From the NCBI RefSeq assembly GCF_016765675.1, contig NZ_JAESWB010000247.1, forward strand, positions 1 to 64,000: DNA of 64,000 nucleotides. The letters are read 5' to 3'. Below are positions 41,929-50,620 of this stretch, one piece after another. The DNA is from Neobacillus paridis. GTDB lineage: Bacteria > Bacillota > Bacilli > Bacillales > Cytobacillaceae. The translations under genes were made by a program, and so were the position numbers. Position 1 is the stretch's first letter, and every line of letters starts with the position of its first letter. Below the pieces are notes generated by a model. That model did no database searches and was not told where the DNA came from. It saw only the letters and a list, made by a program, of their open reading frames with translations.

Positions 41929-42522
41929 GTGAATAAATGGCTCCGAAAATCACTTTTTATCATCATTTCTATCTTAACTTTCGGCTTAGTCACACCTTCA
42001 CAGCTGATGAATACGGTGAATGCCGAAAATCATGGCGATCGTGATGCATTTGAAGCTCAGTCGGTAGAGAATAATTTTGTCAAAGCAACCGGTCTTTTAG
42101 AAGAGTCTGAGTCTGCAAAAGAAACATTCCTGCAAGAACTATTAAAACAAGCTGAGTTACAATCCTATCAAAAATTTGGAACGAGAATAAAACCGGTGAT
42201 TGAAAATGAATTCCGGGAAATTATCTTACCTAATATTGAATCAGCACTTGAAGAAACGGCGGCACAATTTCCCGAAGAAGACTTAAAAAATTTGACGATT
42301 ACAGAAAAGCCGGGAAAGGGACTTTCCGAAAAAATATTTAATATAAAAAACGCTGAAACAGGGAAAGATATTCTTCGATTCCATGTGAGAAGGGAACATC
42401 CGCCGCAAGCGGGATACTGGTTTAACTTTCACTACCATACGTATCACGACGAATATCAAGGCCATCATGATCTCGGTTCTATCTATTGGGACAAAAATAC
42501 TCCTCCAAAATGGATGAGTTAA
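41929..42522 (+). CDS. ypjP: YpjP-like secreted or membrane-anchored protein
   Basis: A 197-residue protein with an N-terminal signal-anchor (residues about 5-30, SLFIIISILTFGLVTPSQ). A long acidic helical region follows, and the C-terminal domain has GYWFNFHYHTYHDEYQGHHD, rich in His and Tyr. These are features of YpjP, which in B. subtilis is near thymidylate synthase and DHFR. Here the Ter island is inserted between it and those genes. Function is unknown; metal binding is suggested by the His cluster. Confidence 0.8.
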   Translation: MNKWLRKSLFIIISILTFGLVTPSQLMNTVNAENHGDRDAFEAQSVENNFVKATGLLEESESAKETFLQELLKQAELQSYQKFGTRIKPVIENEFREIILPNIESALEETAAQFPEEDLKNLTITEKPGKGLSEKIFNIKNAETGKDILRFHVRREHPPQAGYWFNFHYHTYHDEYQGHHDLGSIYWDKNTPPKWMS

Positions 42523-42622
42523 ACTTTCTTTTAACGAAAGAAAGAAAAAGTTATTTTTAAGTGAAACTTTTTATTAAAAGACTCGTAAATAGACTATCAA
42601 CTAAAATGGAGGAATGATAAAA

Positions 42623-43204
42623 ATGGCAGTAAGTTTATCAAAAGGACAAAAAGTTGATCTAACAAAAACAAATCCAGGGTTAACCAAAGTGGTAGTTGGC
42701 CTTGGCTGGGATACAAATAAGTATGACGGCGGTCATGATTTTGACCTGGATTCTTCTGTTTTTCTATTAGGCGAAAACGGTAAAGTGACAACTGAAACTG
42801 ATTTTGTCTTTTATAACAATCCACAAGGGGCCAATGGTGCAGTCGTACATACCGGGGACAACCGAACAGGCGAAGGAGATGGCGATGACGAACAAGTAAA
42901 AATTAATTTAACGGAAATTCCGGCCAACATTCAGCGGATTGCTTTCACGATAACAATTCATGAAGCAGCCAGCCGCAATCAAAATTTTGGACAGGTGTCG
43001 AACTCATACGCCCGAATTTTTAACGAAGAAACAGGTGAAGAATTGATTCGTTATGACTTAGGCGAAGATTTCTCGATCGAAACAGCCATTGTAGTTGGAG
43101 AATTATACCGTCATAATGGCGAGTGGAAATTCAGTGCAATCGGAAGCGGCTACCAAGGCGGCTTGGCAGCATTGGCGACAGACTTTGGGTTACAAGTCGG
43201 CTAA
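42623..43204 (+). CDS. terD: TerD-family protein
   Basis: A 193-residue TerD protein. [20 protein letters not shown] opens the fold, [16 protein letters not shown] gives the first calcium-binding acidic loop, and [16 protein letters not shown] the second. TerD proteins bind calcium and form part of the tellurite and stress-protection complexes. The ATG at 42623 has GGAGGAATG upstream; the in-frame ATG at 42614 overlaps it. It opens the Ter island. A 28-base hairpin lies between it and terC, which may lower transcript read-through. Confidence 0.92.
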   Translation: MAVSLSKGQKVDLTKTNPGLTKVVVGLGWDTNKYDGGHDFDLDSSVFLLGENGKVTTETDFVFYNNPQGANGAVVHTGDNRTGEGDGDDEQVKINLTEIPANIQRIAFTITIHEAASRNQNFGQVSNSYARIFNEETGEELIRYDLGEDFSIETAIVVGELYRHNGEWKFSAIGSGYQGGLAALATDFGLQVG

Positions 43205-43220
43205 TCAGTTCATGATTTTA

Positions 43221-43248
43221 AGACCCGGCAGGAAGCTGGGTCTTTTTG
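43221..43248 (+). terminator. Hairpin between terD and terC
   Basis: AGACCC (43221-43226) pairs with GGGTCT (43238-43243), followed by TTTTT. As terC follows only 34 bases later with no obvious promoter, it probably acts as a partial (attenuating) terminator. Confidence 0.55.
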
Positions 43249-43281
43249 ACAAATCAGTCTATCTAGGGGGAACAAACTTAA

Positions 43282-44052
43282 ATGTCAGTTTTACAAGGAA
43301 TTCTCGACACATATGCGCAATTTTTTGATTGGCATATGTGGGGAGAGGTTTTGACCGATCCGGTTGCATGGGGGCTCATTGGTTCACTGGTTATTCTTGA
43401 AGGCCTCCTTTCTGCCGATAATGCTCTCGTTTTAGCAGTAATGGTAAAGCATTTACCGCATGATAAACGGAAAAAGGCCCTTTTCTATGGCTTAATTGGC
43501 GCTTATACCTTCCGCTTTGTTGCGATTGGGATTGGCGTATATCTGATTAAGCTATGGTGGGTCAAAGTTATCGGGGCTGGATACCTTGCTTGGTTATCCA
43601 TTAAATATTTTATCGATAAACATAAAGACGAAGCTGAAGAAGGGGAAGAAGCTGAGGGAATCAACAAGAATGGTATATTGATTCGTACTTTCGGTGTTTT
43701 TTGGGGAACAGTTGCTTCTGTTGAACTGATGGATATAGCTTTTTCAGTCGACAGTGTGCTGGCGGCGTTTGGTGTAAGCAATGAGGTCTGGGTCCTGTTA
43801 ATCGGAGGTATGCTAGGTGTGTTGATGATGCGAGGCGTAGCCGGTTTATTCTTAACCTTAATTGACCGCGTTCCAGAGCTTGAAACAACGGCCTATATTT
43901 TAATCATGCTGATTGCCATTAAGATGCTGCTTAGTGTCTTCGATATTGAATTAACCCATGTAACATTCTTCACAATCCTGATCGTAACCTTTGGTGCTAC
44001 TTTCATTGTTCATTTTATGAACAAGAAAAAGAAGAAGGCGAAAGAAAGTTAA
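43282..44052 (+). CDS. terC: TerC-family integral membrane protein
   Basis: A 256-residue membrane protein with about seven TM helices. LVILEGLLSADNALVLAVMV near residue 40 and VASVELMDIAFSVDSVLAAF near residue 155 are the two TerC signature helices with acidic residues (E..D..). It is YceF-like and probably exports manganese at or near the ribosome-secretory machinery. It follows the first terD gene and is separated from the next four genes by a terminator. Confidence 0.92.
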   Translation: MSVLQGILDTYAQFFDWHMWGEVLTDPVAWGLIGSLVILEGLLSADNALVLAVMVKHLPHDKRKKALFYGLIGAYTFRFVAIGIGVYLIKLWWVKVIGAGYLAWLSIKYFIDKHKDEAEEGEEAEGINKNGILIRTFGVFWGTVASVELMDIAFSVDSVLAAFGVSNEVWVLLIGGMLGVLMMRGVAGLFLTLIDRVPELETTAYILIMLIAIKMLLSVFDIELTHVTFFTILIVTFGATFIVHFMNKKKKKAKES

Positions 44053-44064
44053 CAGCAACATGAA

Positions 44065-44099
44065 AAGGGAGCTGCCGCGAGTTGTCTCCCTTATTTTTT
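44065..44099 (+). terminator. Terminator after terC
   Basis: AAGGGAG (44065-44071) and CTCCCTT (44086-44092) form a 7-bp stem followed by ATTTTTT. Confidence 0.75.
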
Positions 44100-44124
44100 A
44101 GCGTACATGAGGAGTAGGAAACAT

Positions 44125-45321
44125 ATGAGGTTTTTTACCTATTTTTATCAGGATGAACTTGAGCAGTTCTTCTATCAACAACCCCAGGAGTTTAATAAAT
44201 TTTCAAGCAGGGATATCCTGGCTTACGGTTTGGGAGCAACACTTTATATGCCAGCAACACGCCCCAATATTCATCAGGATATTCTCTCCAATAAGCATGA
44301 GGGGTTAACCTCCTTAGTTTTAGATCTGGAAGATGCCGTCGGTGATAATCAAGTTATTGCTGCCGAACTGCTGTTAATTGGAGAACTGCTGAAATTAAAT
44401 GGTGAATTGGAGAAGGGATTTTTAACCGTAAAGGATTTGCCCTTAATGTTTGTCCGCATTCGCAGCCTTGAGCAGTTCAAGCGGGTGATGGAACAGTTGG
44501 GTGATGCATCACAGTTGTTAACAGGGGTTGTGCTGCCTAAATTTAATCCCGAAAATGGTGCGGAAATTTTGAACGAAGTTCGTCATATTCATTTGCACCA
44601 CCATCCTTTTTATGCCATGCCGATTCTCGAATCAGTTAAAGTGATCCAAAAAGAAACGAGAATGGAAGAATTATTAAAAATTAAACAGCTTATCGACTGC
44701 TATAAAGAAAATGTACTTAATATTCGAATAGGTGCAACAGATTTTTCCGGGTTATATGGGATTCGCCGCAGCGCCGATACAACGGTTTACGAGATTGCTG
44801 TTTTACGAGATTGTATTGCTGATATTATTAATGTTTTCGGGCGCCAGGCAAGTTCCTATGTTATTTCAGGCCCTGTGTGGGAATATTTTTCAGCAAAAGA
44901 TAGAATCCTTAAACCACAGCTTAGGCAAACCCCATTTCGCGACCGTTATGGCACGGAAGGCTTACGATGGCGAAAAAAATTGTTAGATGAAAATATCGAC
45001 GGGTTCATTCGGGAAATTCTAATGGATATCGCCAATGGCTTAACCGGGAAAACGATCATTCACCCTTCACATATTAAAATCGTTCAGGCATTAAATGTCG
45101 TTTCGTATGAGGAATATATTGATGCGCAGATGATCATTCAAGCGGCAACCGGTGAATTCGGAGTGCTGAAAAGTGAGTTTGCTAACAAAATGAATGAAAT
45201 AAAACCACATTTGTACTGGGCAGAGAGAACGATGATAAAAGCAAAGCTATACGGGGTGCTGTATGAACATTTTACCAACATCGACCTTATCAAAAAAGAA
45301 GTATACGTTCCATATCCTTGA
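44125..45321 (+). CDS. HpcH/CitE-like TIM-barrel lyase of the Ter module
   Basis: A 398-residue protein related to the HpcH/HpaI and citrate-lyase beta family. The segment SLVLDLEDAVGD (about residues 70-80) holds the acidic metal ligands, and ILNIRIGATDFSGLYGIR and KTIIHPSHI are the other family loops. In published analyses such proteins are the lyase-like member of the Ter-linked biosynthetic module, thought to make a small (possibly nucleoside-like) metabolite. ATG 44125 follows GAGGAG by 11 bases; the in-frame ATG at 44107 overlaps that site. The end overlaps the next gene by 59 bases. Confidence 0.82.
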   Translation: MRFFTYFYQDELEQFFYQQPQEFNKFSSRDILAYGLGATLYMPATRPNIHQDILSNKHEGLTSLVLDLEDAVGDNQVIAAELLLIGELLKLNGELEKGFLTVKDLPLMFVRIRSLEQFKRVMEQLGDASQLLTGVVLPKFNPENGAEILNEVRHIHLHHHPFYAMPILESVKVIQKETRMEELLKIKQLIDCYKENVLNIRIGATDFSGLYGIRRSADTTVYEIAVLRDCIADIINVFGRQASSYVISGPVWEYFSAKDRILKPQLRQTPFRDRYGTEGLRWRKKLLDENIDGFIREILMDIANGLTGKTIIHPSHIKIVQALNVVSYEEYIDAQMIIQAATGEFGVLKSEFANKMNEIKPHLYWAERTMIKAKLYGVLYEHFTNIDLIKKEVYVPYP

Positions 45322-46606
45322 TGCACTTGTTGCTGAAATTGATCTATTGGATAATCCATACAGGCTGCCGATTGAGGAGTTATTTACAATGGCCGCAAGA
45401 ATCAATAAAAAACGGGCGTTTTTATTTGTCAGCAATGTGCTTGGAAAACATGTGCCCATCAGTCCCAATAAAGGACTTTTAATTGGGGCTTTATTAGCAG
45501 CGAGATATTGCGAAACGGTAAAGGGACTGCCAGCTAATAATAAAAATCAATTGGTAACTGCGTTTCTTCAGGATACATCGGTGCCGATTGATCCTTTTAT
45601 TGTAGCCGCAGTGAATCCGCTCATAATTGGGTTTGCGGAAACAGCAACGGCACTCGGTCATGCATTTTTCTCCTGCTTCCAGCATGCCGATTTTTTTCAT
45701 ACAACAAGGGAAGAAGTAGCGAGTTGCACTCCGGAAGTGATCTTTGAAGAAGAGCATTCGCACGCGACCTCGCATCGTTGTTATATTCCAACGGAAATGA
45801 TCGCTCATCAGCGGGAAATAATTCTCGTTGACGATGAAATGACAACCGGGAAAACCGCTTTAAATATTATTAAGTCTATCCACTGTAAATATCCGCGGAG
45901 CGAATACACCGTTGTATCGATTCTGGATTGGCGTTCAGAAGACCACCACAGGCAATTTGCCGATTTAGAGAAAGAGTTAGCCATTAAAATAAATGTAGTC
46001 AGTCTTTTATCAGGTAAAGTGCGGGTTAAACCGTTAAAGGAGATGAAAGAAAACGTCCCTGTGAAAGCGGAAGCAGAAAAGCAGCTGTCGATTGAGACGG
46101 CAGACCTTTCCGAAATGTTTTCGCCGACGTCATTTTCTTCTATTACTGAAACCATTCCATATATTAAAGAGACGGGGCGATTTGGGCTAAATAGTAGAGA
46201 AAATGACCAGCTTCATCAAAGAGCCTGTCAAGCAGCCGCGTTTTTATCGCAGAAAAGGAAGGGGAAGCGGACGCTTTGTCTCGGAACAGGTGAATTCATG
46301 TATCTGCCAATGAAAATCGCAGCTGAAATGGGAAAAGGTGTATTTTATCAATCAACAACAAGAAGTCCGATCTATGTTGACCATAACAAAGGATATGGGG
46401 TCAGATATGGTCTTGCCTTTCCCAATCCTGAGGACATGGCTGTTCAACATTTTGTCTATAATATTGCCCCAGGATGCTATGATGAAATTTTCCTATTTTT
46501 TGAGAGAGCGGTCAATTTAGCGAATCTTGCTCCACTGCTTGAAGAGCTGAAAAAAACGAAAATTAACTCGGTTCAACTTATCTTTTTTTCAAAGAAACAG
46601 AGGTGA
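45263..46606 (+). CDS. Phosphoribosyltransferase-TRSP protein of the Ter module
   Basis: A 447-residue protein. The N-terminal part holds a type I phosphoribosyltransferase fold: REIILVDDEMTTGKTALN (about residues 187-204) is the PRPP loop. The C-terminal domain (about 300-447) shows FYQSTTRSPIYVDH, the motif that gives TRSP domains their name. It should transfer a ribose phosphate to an unknown acceptor. The reading frame starts inside the end of the previous gene (59-base overlap), with GGGGTG upstream; the exact start could be slightly later. It overlaps the next transcript unit closely. Confidence 0.82.
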   Translation: MNILPTSTLSKKKYTFHILDALVAEIDLLDNPYRLPIEELFTMAARINKKRAFLFVSNVLGKHVPISPNKGLLIGALLAARYCETVKGLPANNKNQLVTAFLQDTSVPIDPFIVAAVNPLIIGFAETATALGHAFFSCFQHADFFHTTREEVASCTPEVIFEEEHSHATSHRCYIPTEMIAHQREIILVDDEMTTGKTALNIIKSIHCKYPRSEYTVVSILDWRSEDHHRQFADLEKELAIKINVVSLLSGKVRVKPLKEMKENVPVKAEAEKQLSIETADLSEMFSPTSFSSITETIPYIKETGRFGLNSRENDQLHQRACQAAAFLSQKRKGKRTLCLGTGEFMYLPMKIAAEMGKGVFYQSTTRSPIYVDHNKGYGVRYGLAFPNPEDMAVQHFVYNIAPGCYDEIFLFFERAVNLANLAPLLEELKKTKINSVQLIFFSKKQR

Positions 46607-46611
46607 AAACC

Positions 46612-47727
46612 ATGCAACTTACTAAGCCCGCTAAATTCGGAACCTATTCCCAAGATGACGTCGTTTTTCTATTGAAAGATTTAAGTGATGTGAACCTTGA
46701 GGACTCTACCGCCAATCGTGAACGGAGAATTCAATCGGGCGGGCATTATAGCGAGTCGCTGCCAATTGAATACCAGCCTCCAAAAGAGTATGTCGCGCTT
46801 TTTTGGGAGACCTTACAGCAATTTAAACAAAAGACAGCCTTATGCATCGGTATTGTTTCAGAGAGAATTTTTCAGTTAAAGGGAAGGAACACTGTTTTGG
46901 TTTCCCTTGCCCGTGCCGGGACACCTGCGGGGATATTAATCAAAAGATATCTGCAAATGCAGTATGGAGTTTCATTGCCACATTACAGTGTTTCTATTAT
47001 CCGCGATCGTGGAATCGATGAAAATGCGATTCAATATATTCTTCAACAGTACTCAGAAGAAAATATTCAATTTGTTGATGGCTGGACAGGTAAAGGTGCG
47101 ATTTCACTTGAGCTGACAAAAGCCTGTCACCAGTATGAACAAAAATACGGGGTAAGGCTGGATGATCGCCTGGCCGTGATTGCCGACCCAGGCTATTGCA
47201 CAACCCTCTTTGGAACTAGAGAAGACTTTTTAATCCCTAGTGCCTGCTTAAATTCCACCGTGTCCGGGCTTATCAGCAGAACGGTTTTAAATGAAAGGTA
47301 TATAGGAAAAGATGATTTTCACGGAGCCAAATTTTACAAGGAATTGATCAAAGATGATGTTTCCAACAAGTTTATTCAGCTGATAGCGAATGAATTTCCA
47401 GGCATTGCAAACGAAGCAAAAAAAACCGCGGCACGAATGAATCAGCAAGTGATTGAAACGGGCTTTTTGGGGATAAAGGATATTCAGAGGATACAAGCGG
47501 ATTTTTCAATCGAAAATATCAATTACATTAAACCAGGTGTCGGGGAAACGACAAGGGTTTTGCTCAGAAGGATTCCGTGGAAAATACTAATGCGTGATGC
47601 TTCCAGTCCATTTGTGCAGCATATCTTGATGCTGGCAGAAGAAAAAGGTGTTGAGGTGGTGGAATATCCCGAGCTGAACTATTTGTGCTGCGGCATCATC
47701 AAGTCGCTGAAGGAGCAGAACAAATGA
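46612..47727 (+). CDS. StiP-family protein (PRTase-like / Pelota domain) of the Ter module
   Basis: A 371-residue protein. GRNTVLVSLARAGTPAGILIKR (about residues 98-115, split here) resembles a PRTase or cysteine-protease-like fold assigned to the StiP family. LISRTVLN and DFHGAKFYKEL follow, and residues 310-365 look like a Pelota RNA-binding domain (ETTRVLLRRIPWKIL). It has been called a stress-induced cysteine protease, but its sequence context speaks equally for nucleotide metabolism. ATG 46612 is 5 bases after the previous stop with AGAGGTG upstream. The stop overlaps the HAD start (ATGA). Confidence 0.8.
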   Translation: MQLTKPAKFGTYSQDDVVFLLKDLSDVNLEDSTANRERRIQSGGHYSESLPIEYQPPKEYVALFWETLQQFKQKTALCIGIVSERIFQLKGRNTVLVSLARAGTPAGILIKRYLQMQYGVSLPHYSVSIIRDRGIDENAIQYILQQYSEENIQFVDGWTGKGAISLELTKACHQYEQKYGVRLDDRLAVIADPGYCTTLFGTREDFLIPSACLNSTVSGLISRTVLNERYIGKDDFHGAKFYKELIKDDVSNKFIQLIANEFPGIANEAKKTAARMNQQVIETGFLGIKDIQRIQADFSIENINYIKPGVGETTRVLLRRIPWKILMRDASSPFVQHILMLAEEKGVEVVEYPELNYLCCGIIKSLKEQNK

Positions 47728-48596
47728 TTATTGCCTCTGATCTTGACCGCACGTTGATGTATTCTGCCAGAGCAATTAAAGAGCTAAACGCTGCTGAAGA
47801 ACAAGAATTGAAACCAGTCGAAATGAAAGAGGGCCGCTGGATTGGTTTTATGACGGAAACCGCTCTTAGGAATCTTAAACAATTATCTCAACAAACTTTA
47901 TTTATCCCCGTAACCACAAGAACAACAGATCAATTTAACCGCATTGTTATCTTTGAAACAGATATCGCGCTTAAATATGCGATTACGGCAAATGGTGCCG
48001 ATATTTTGTATTATGGCAGGAAGTTGGAAGAATGGTCTGAACAGGTGTTACAAACAATGAATACAGAATCGCTGTCAATGGCAGAAATGTTGGCATTGTT
48101 AAAATCGGAGGGCTTTTCTTATGCTAGTGAATTACGGCAGGTAGAAAATCTCTTTTTCTATTATCATTTCAAAAGTGTTCCGGATTTGCTTGATAAAAAT
48201 GCTCTCCATGCTTTGGCAGCCGTTTCCGGGTGGAGAATATCGCTGCAGGGACGAAAGCTGTATTTTATTCCCAAGGCTATCAGCAAAGGGGCGGCTTTGG
48301 AATTTATCTGCCAACGTGAAGGGTTAAAAGCCGTAGCTGGTGCGGGAGATTCAATCTTGGACTGGGATTTTTTGCAGCATTGTCAGCATCGATTTGTGCC
48401 AAAACACGGAGAACTGGTAAGCAGGTCCGAGCATGGTCTTTTTACTGTGATTGAGCAAACAGGTTTAAAAGCAGGAGAAATGATTATCAAGGAATTCTTA
48501 AAATTGATCCCGCTTAATTGTCCATCTTTTAACAACAAAATAATAAAAACTGGAAAACAAACTGTAACAGCCAATGAAGAAGAAAATCGACAATGA
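47724..48596 (+). CDS. HAD-family phosphatase of the Ter module
   Basis: A 290-residue HAD hydrolase. The catalytic motif is IIASDLDRTLMYS (Asp 6 and 8). PVTTRTTDQF is motif II, K in FIPKAISKGAAL motif III, and GAGDSILDWDFL motif IV with acidic metal ligands. A C2-type cap lies in the middle, like sucrose-phosphate phosphatase. It probably removes a phosphate from the product of the preceding enzymes. It starts inside the StiP stop codon (ATGA). Its last 30 residues, after ELVSRS, diverge from the family and overlap a minus-strand frame. Confidence 0.82.
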   Translation: MIIASDLDRTLMYSARAIKELNAAEEQELKPVEMKEGRWIGFMTETALRNLKQLSQQTLFIPVTTRTTDQFNRIVIFETDIALKYAITANGADILYYGRKLEEWSEQVLQTMNTESLSMAEMLALLKSEGFSYASELRQVENLFFYYHFKSVPDLLDKNALHALAAVSGWRISLQGRKLYFIPKAISKGAALEFICQREGLKAVAGAGDSILDWDFLQHCQHRFVPKHGELVSRSEHGLFTVIEQTGLKAGEMIIKEFLKLIPLNCPSFNNKIIKTGKQTVTANEEENRQ

Positions 48597-48752
48597 AAGA
48601 GAATGAAATACCGGCGTAAGAAACAACGTGAAGATGAGGCTAAATACCAATAAATCGAGAAAAATGAAAAAATCAGATGCCATCACATCCATCACATCCG
48701 TTAATTCCTCATAAACAAGTTCCACCTTGGGACGTTTATATAAAAATCTCAT
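48498..48752 (-). CDS. Possible small membrane protein (overlaps HAD 3' end)
   Basis: An 84-residue frame with two hydrophobic segments: a short acidic start (LVYEELTDVMDVMASDFF), then about residues 27-47 and 55-75. ATG 48752 has AGTAGGTG 6 bases upstream. Its 3' end covers the last 99 bases of the HAD gene. It may be a real two-TM protein or a chance frame. No family is recognised. Confidence 0.35.
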   Translation of the reverse strand: MRFLYKRPKVELVYEELTDVMDVMASDFFIFLDLLVFSLIFTLFLTPVFHSLSLSIFFFIGCYSLFSSFYYFVVKRWTIKRDQF

Positions 48753-48973
48753 TGCGAGCACCTACTTTAATATTGGTATTCAATACTATGTAGGGAGAAG
48801 AAAAAAGGTGAAGGAATGGAGGGCGGCCATCGATATATTGAAACATTTTTTTCGTTCTTTCGTATAAACATATGAACCATTTAATTAACTGTGATATGAT
48901 AAAAAGGGCTGCCTTACATAAATTTCTAATCATACCTAATTCAAGTTTTGCTATAAAAGGGAAGGGGTTATGA

Positions 48974-50617
48974 ATGAATTTATCTTTAAATCAATTAAAC
49001 ATCCGACCTGTAGCCCTTACATCTGAAAATTGGCAGAAAATGCTCCGAAAACCGCTTCAGGATAGGCCCCATTTTTCCTTAGAAAATGGGACGATTCAAA
49101 TCGGGCAAGTATTAGGGGAATTTCTTGGAGTACCAATTGACGCAGATGAGTACTATAATCAGCTTTTCGACTATGTTTCCTCAAAAGAGTTAGATTTACA
49201 TTTGCTTAATGAGGATTCTCTTGATAAGACGATCGATAATAGACATTTTCAGGCCATCCAAAGGGTTATTAATATCCATCAGGAGCAAAACCTGTCCATC
49301 AACCGCTTTACCGCATTCCTTGACGGGGAGCAGCTGCTGTTAAAAGCAACCGTGCCGGTGCTCCAGCGAAAATTACGGGAAGCAATGGTTGCCACGCTCG
49401 AGTTGTTTACGAACCGTGAACAAGACGGCTTGAAAAGTCACGAATTAAGACGTGTTCTAGTAGACTTGGTGAAGTGGTCGATGAACCATCTTGCCTCACC
49501 GCTGGAGAAGGCTGACCCGCAAAAATCAATGCCCAAGTTTCTCTGGTATGGGGATGTGAAAAAGAGCCACCAATATTTTTTATATTATTTAATCAAGCTT
49601 GGCTGTGATATTGTGGTTTTTCATCCCGGAGGCATGGATATTTTAGGGGAAATCCTTCAGGAGCCGGTCTTTATTCACCGTTACCCCAACAATCTGCCGC
49701 CGGAACCATTTCCAACTGAAAAACGGAGCCGGAAAACAACGGTTGCATACAGGGCTTCCAAGGAAATTGAAACGATTCTTAATCAAGAAGGCTCAGGCCT
49801 TTATAAGCCATGGCAATTAAGGAACTACACTCCATCATCATTGACGCTCAAAACAACCTATGATGAAATCTTTATTGTCAGTAAAGAAATCGCCATGATT
49901 CGGCCGGAATTTCAGGTGAGCGGCGGCGAGGTAAAGATCCCTTCCATTTTTGCGAAAATCCACGGTGTCAGCAGGGATCGCAAGGAATATTGGGAGCGTC
50001 TTCATGCACTATCTCAATTGGACAATAGCCTATTGATTCGCAGACTGCCGATTACTTTACCGAGCCAAAGCGATTTCCGCTTTCACTATCGGAATGCGCT
50101 AGGGAAGAATGGGGTGCTTCTTCCGGAGAAAATGATGCAAGGACATTACTGGCCCTATTCATTTCTGCCATTAGGCCTGCAAAAGGGACTGGCTAATGCG
50201 ATAAAGAGAGTATGTGAGAAACCAGGTTTAAAATCCTTACCAGGGGAAAGTCTGGAAGAAGTAAAAATATACCTGTTTACCCAGGCGATGTTTATCCCGA
50301 AAAGTATTATCCAGCTGCTCGAAAGATTTGATTACTCTCAAGAGGTTCCCAAATTGATTATTTTTAATAATGAGACGACAGGGATGTTTTCAAGAACGGA
50401 TGCGGCGATCCTTCTTTTACTCAACCAATTTGGCCTCGATCTGATTGTATATAACCCTACTGGTCACAATGATATTGAAAATTATCTTGATGAATCCTTA
50501 TTTGACAGCCATTGGCTTGAGGATGTGGTCTTTGATTTGGAGTATAAAGAGCCTTCTCATTCCATATTCAAAAAGCGAATTTTTCATGGGATATTAAAAA
50601 ACTTAAGGGGAGATTAA
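48974..50617 (+). CDS. yceG: YceG-like Ter-island protein
   Basis: A 547-residue soluble protein matching B. subtilis YceG in length and neighbourhood (before telA/yceH). No catalytic motif is obvious to me. It contains FHPGGMDILGEI and NPTGHNDIENYL, repeated turns that suggest a duplicated alpha/beta fold. It is encoded 3 bases before telA. YceG homologues are part of the Ter stress complexes; the molecular role is not established. A promoter may lie just before it (TATAAA near 48952). Confidence 0.85.
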   Translation: MNLSLNQLNIRPVALTSENWQKMLRKPLQDRPHFSLENGTIQIGQVLGEFLGVPIDADEYYNQLFDYVSSKELDLHLLNEDSLDKTIDNRHFQAIQRVINIHQEQNLSINRFTAFLDGEQLLLKATVPVLQRKLREAMVATLELFTNREQDGLKSHELRRVLVDLVKWSMNHLASPLEKADPQKSMPKFLWYGDVKKSHQYFLYYLIKLGCDIVVFHPGGMDILGEILQEPVFIHRYPNNLPPEPFPTEKRSRKTTVAYRASKEIETILNQEGSGLYKPWQLRNYTPSSLTLKTTYDEIFIVSKEIAMIRPEFQVSGGEVKIPSIFAKIHGVSRDRKEYWERLHALSQLDNSLLIRRLPITLPSQSDFRFHYRNALGKNGVLLPEKMMQGHYWPYSFLPLGLQKGLANAIKRVCEKPGLKSLPGESLEEVKIYLFTQAMFIPKSIIQLLERFDYSQEVPKLIIFNNETTGMFSRTDAAILLLLNQFGLDLIVYNPTGHNDIENYLDESLFDSHWLEDVVFDLEYKEPSHSIFKKRIFHGILKNLRGD

Positions 50618-50620
50618 CCA

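Noticed and set aside
45808..46155. 115-residue minus-strand frame
   Set aside because: It is antisense within the PRTase-TRSP gene and lacks a ribosome-binding site; the plus-strand gene has clear motifs.
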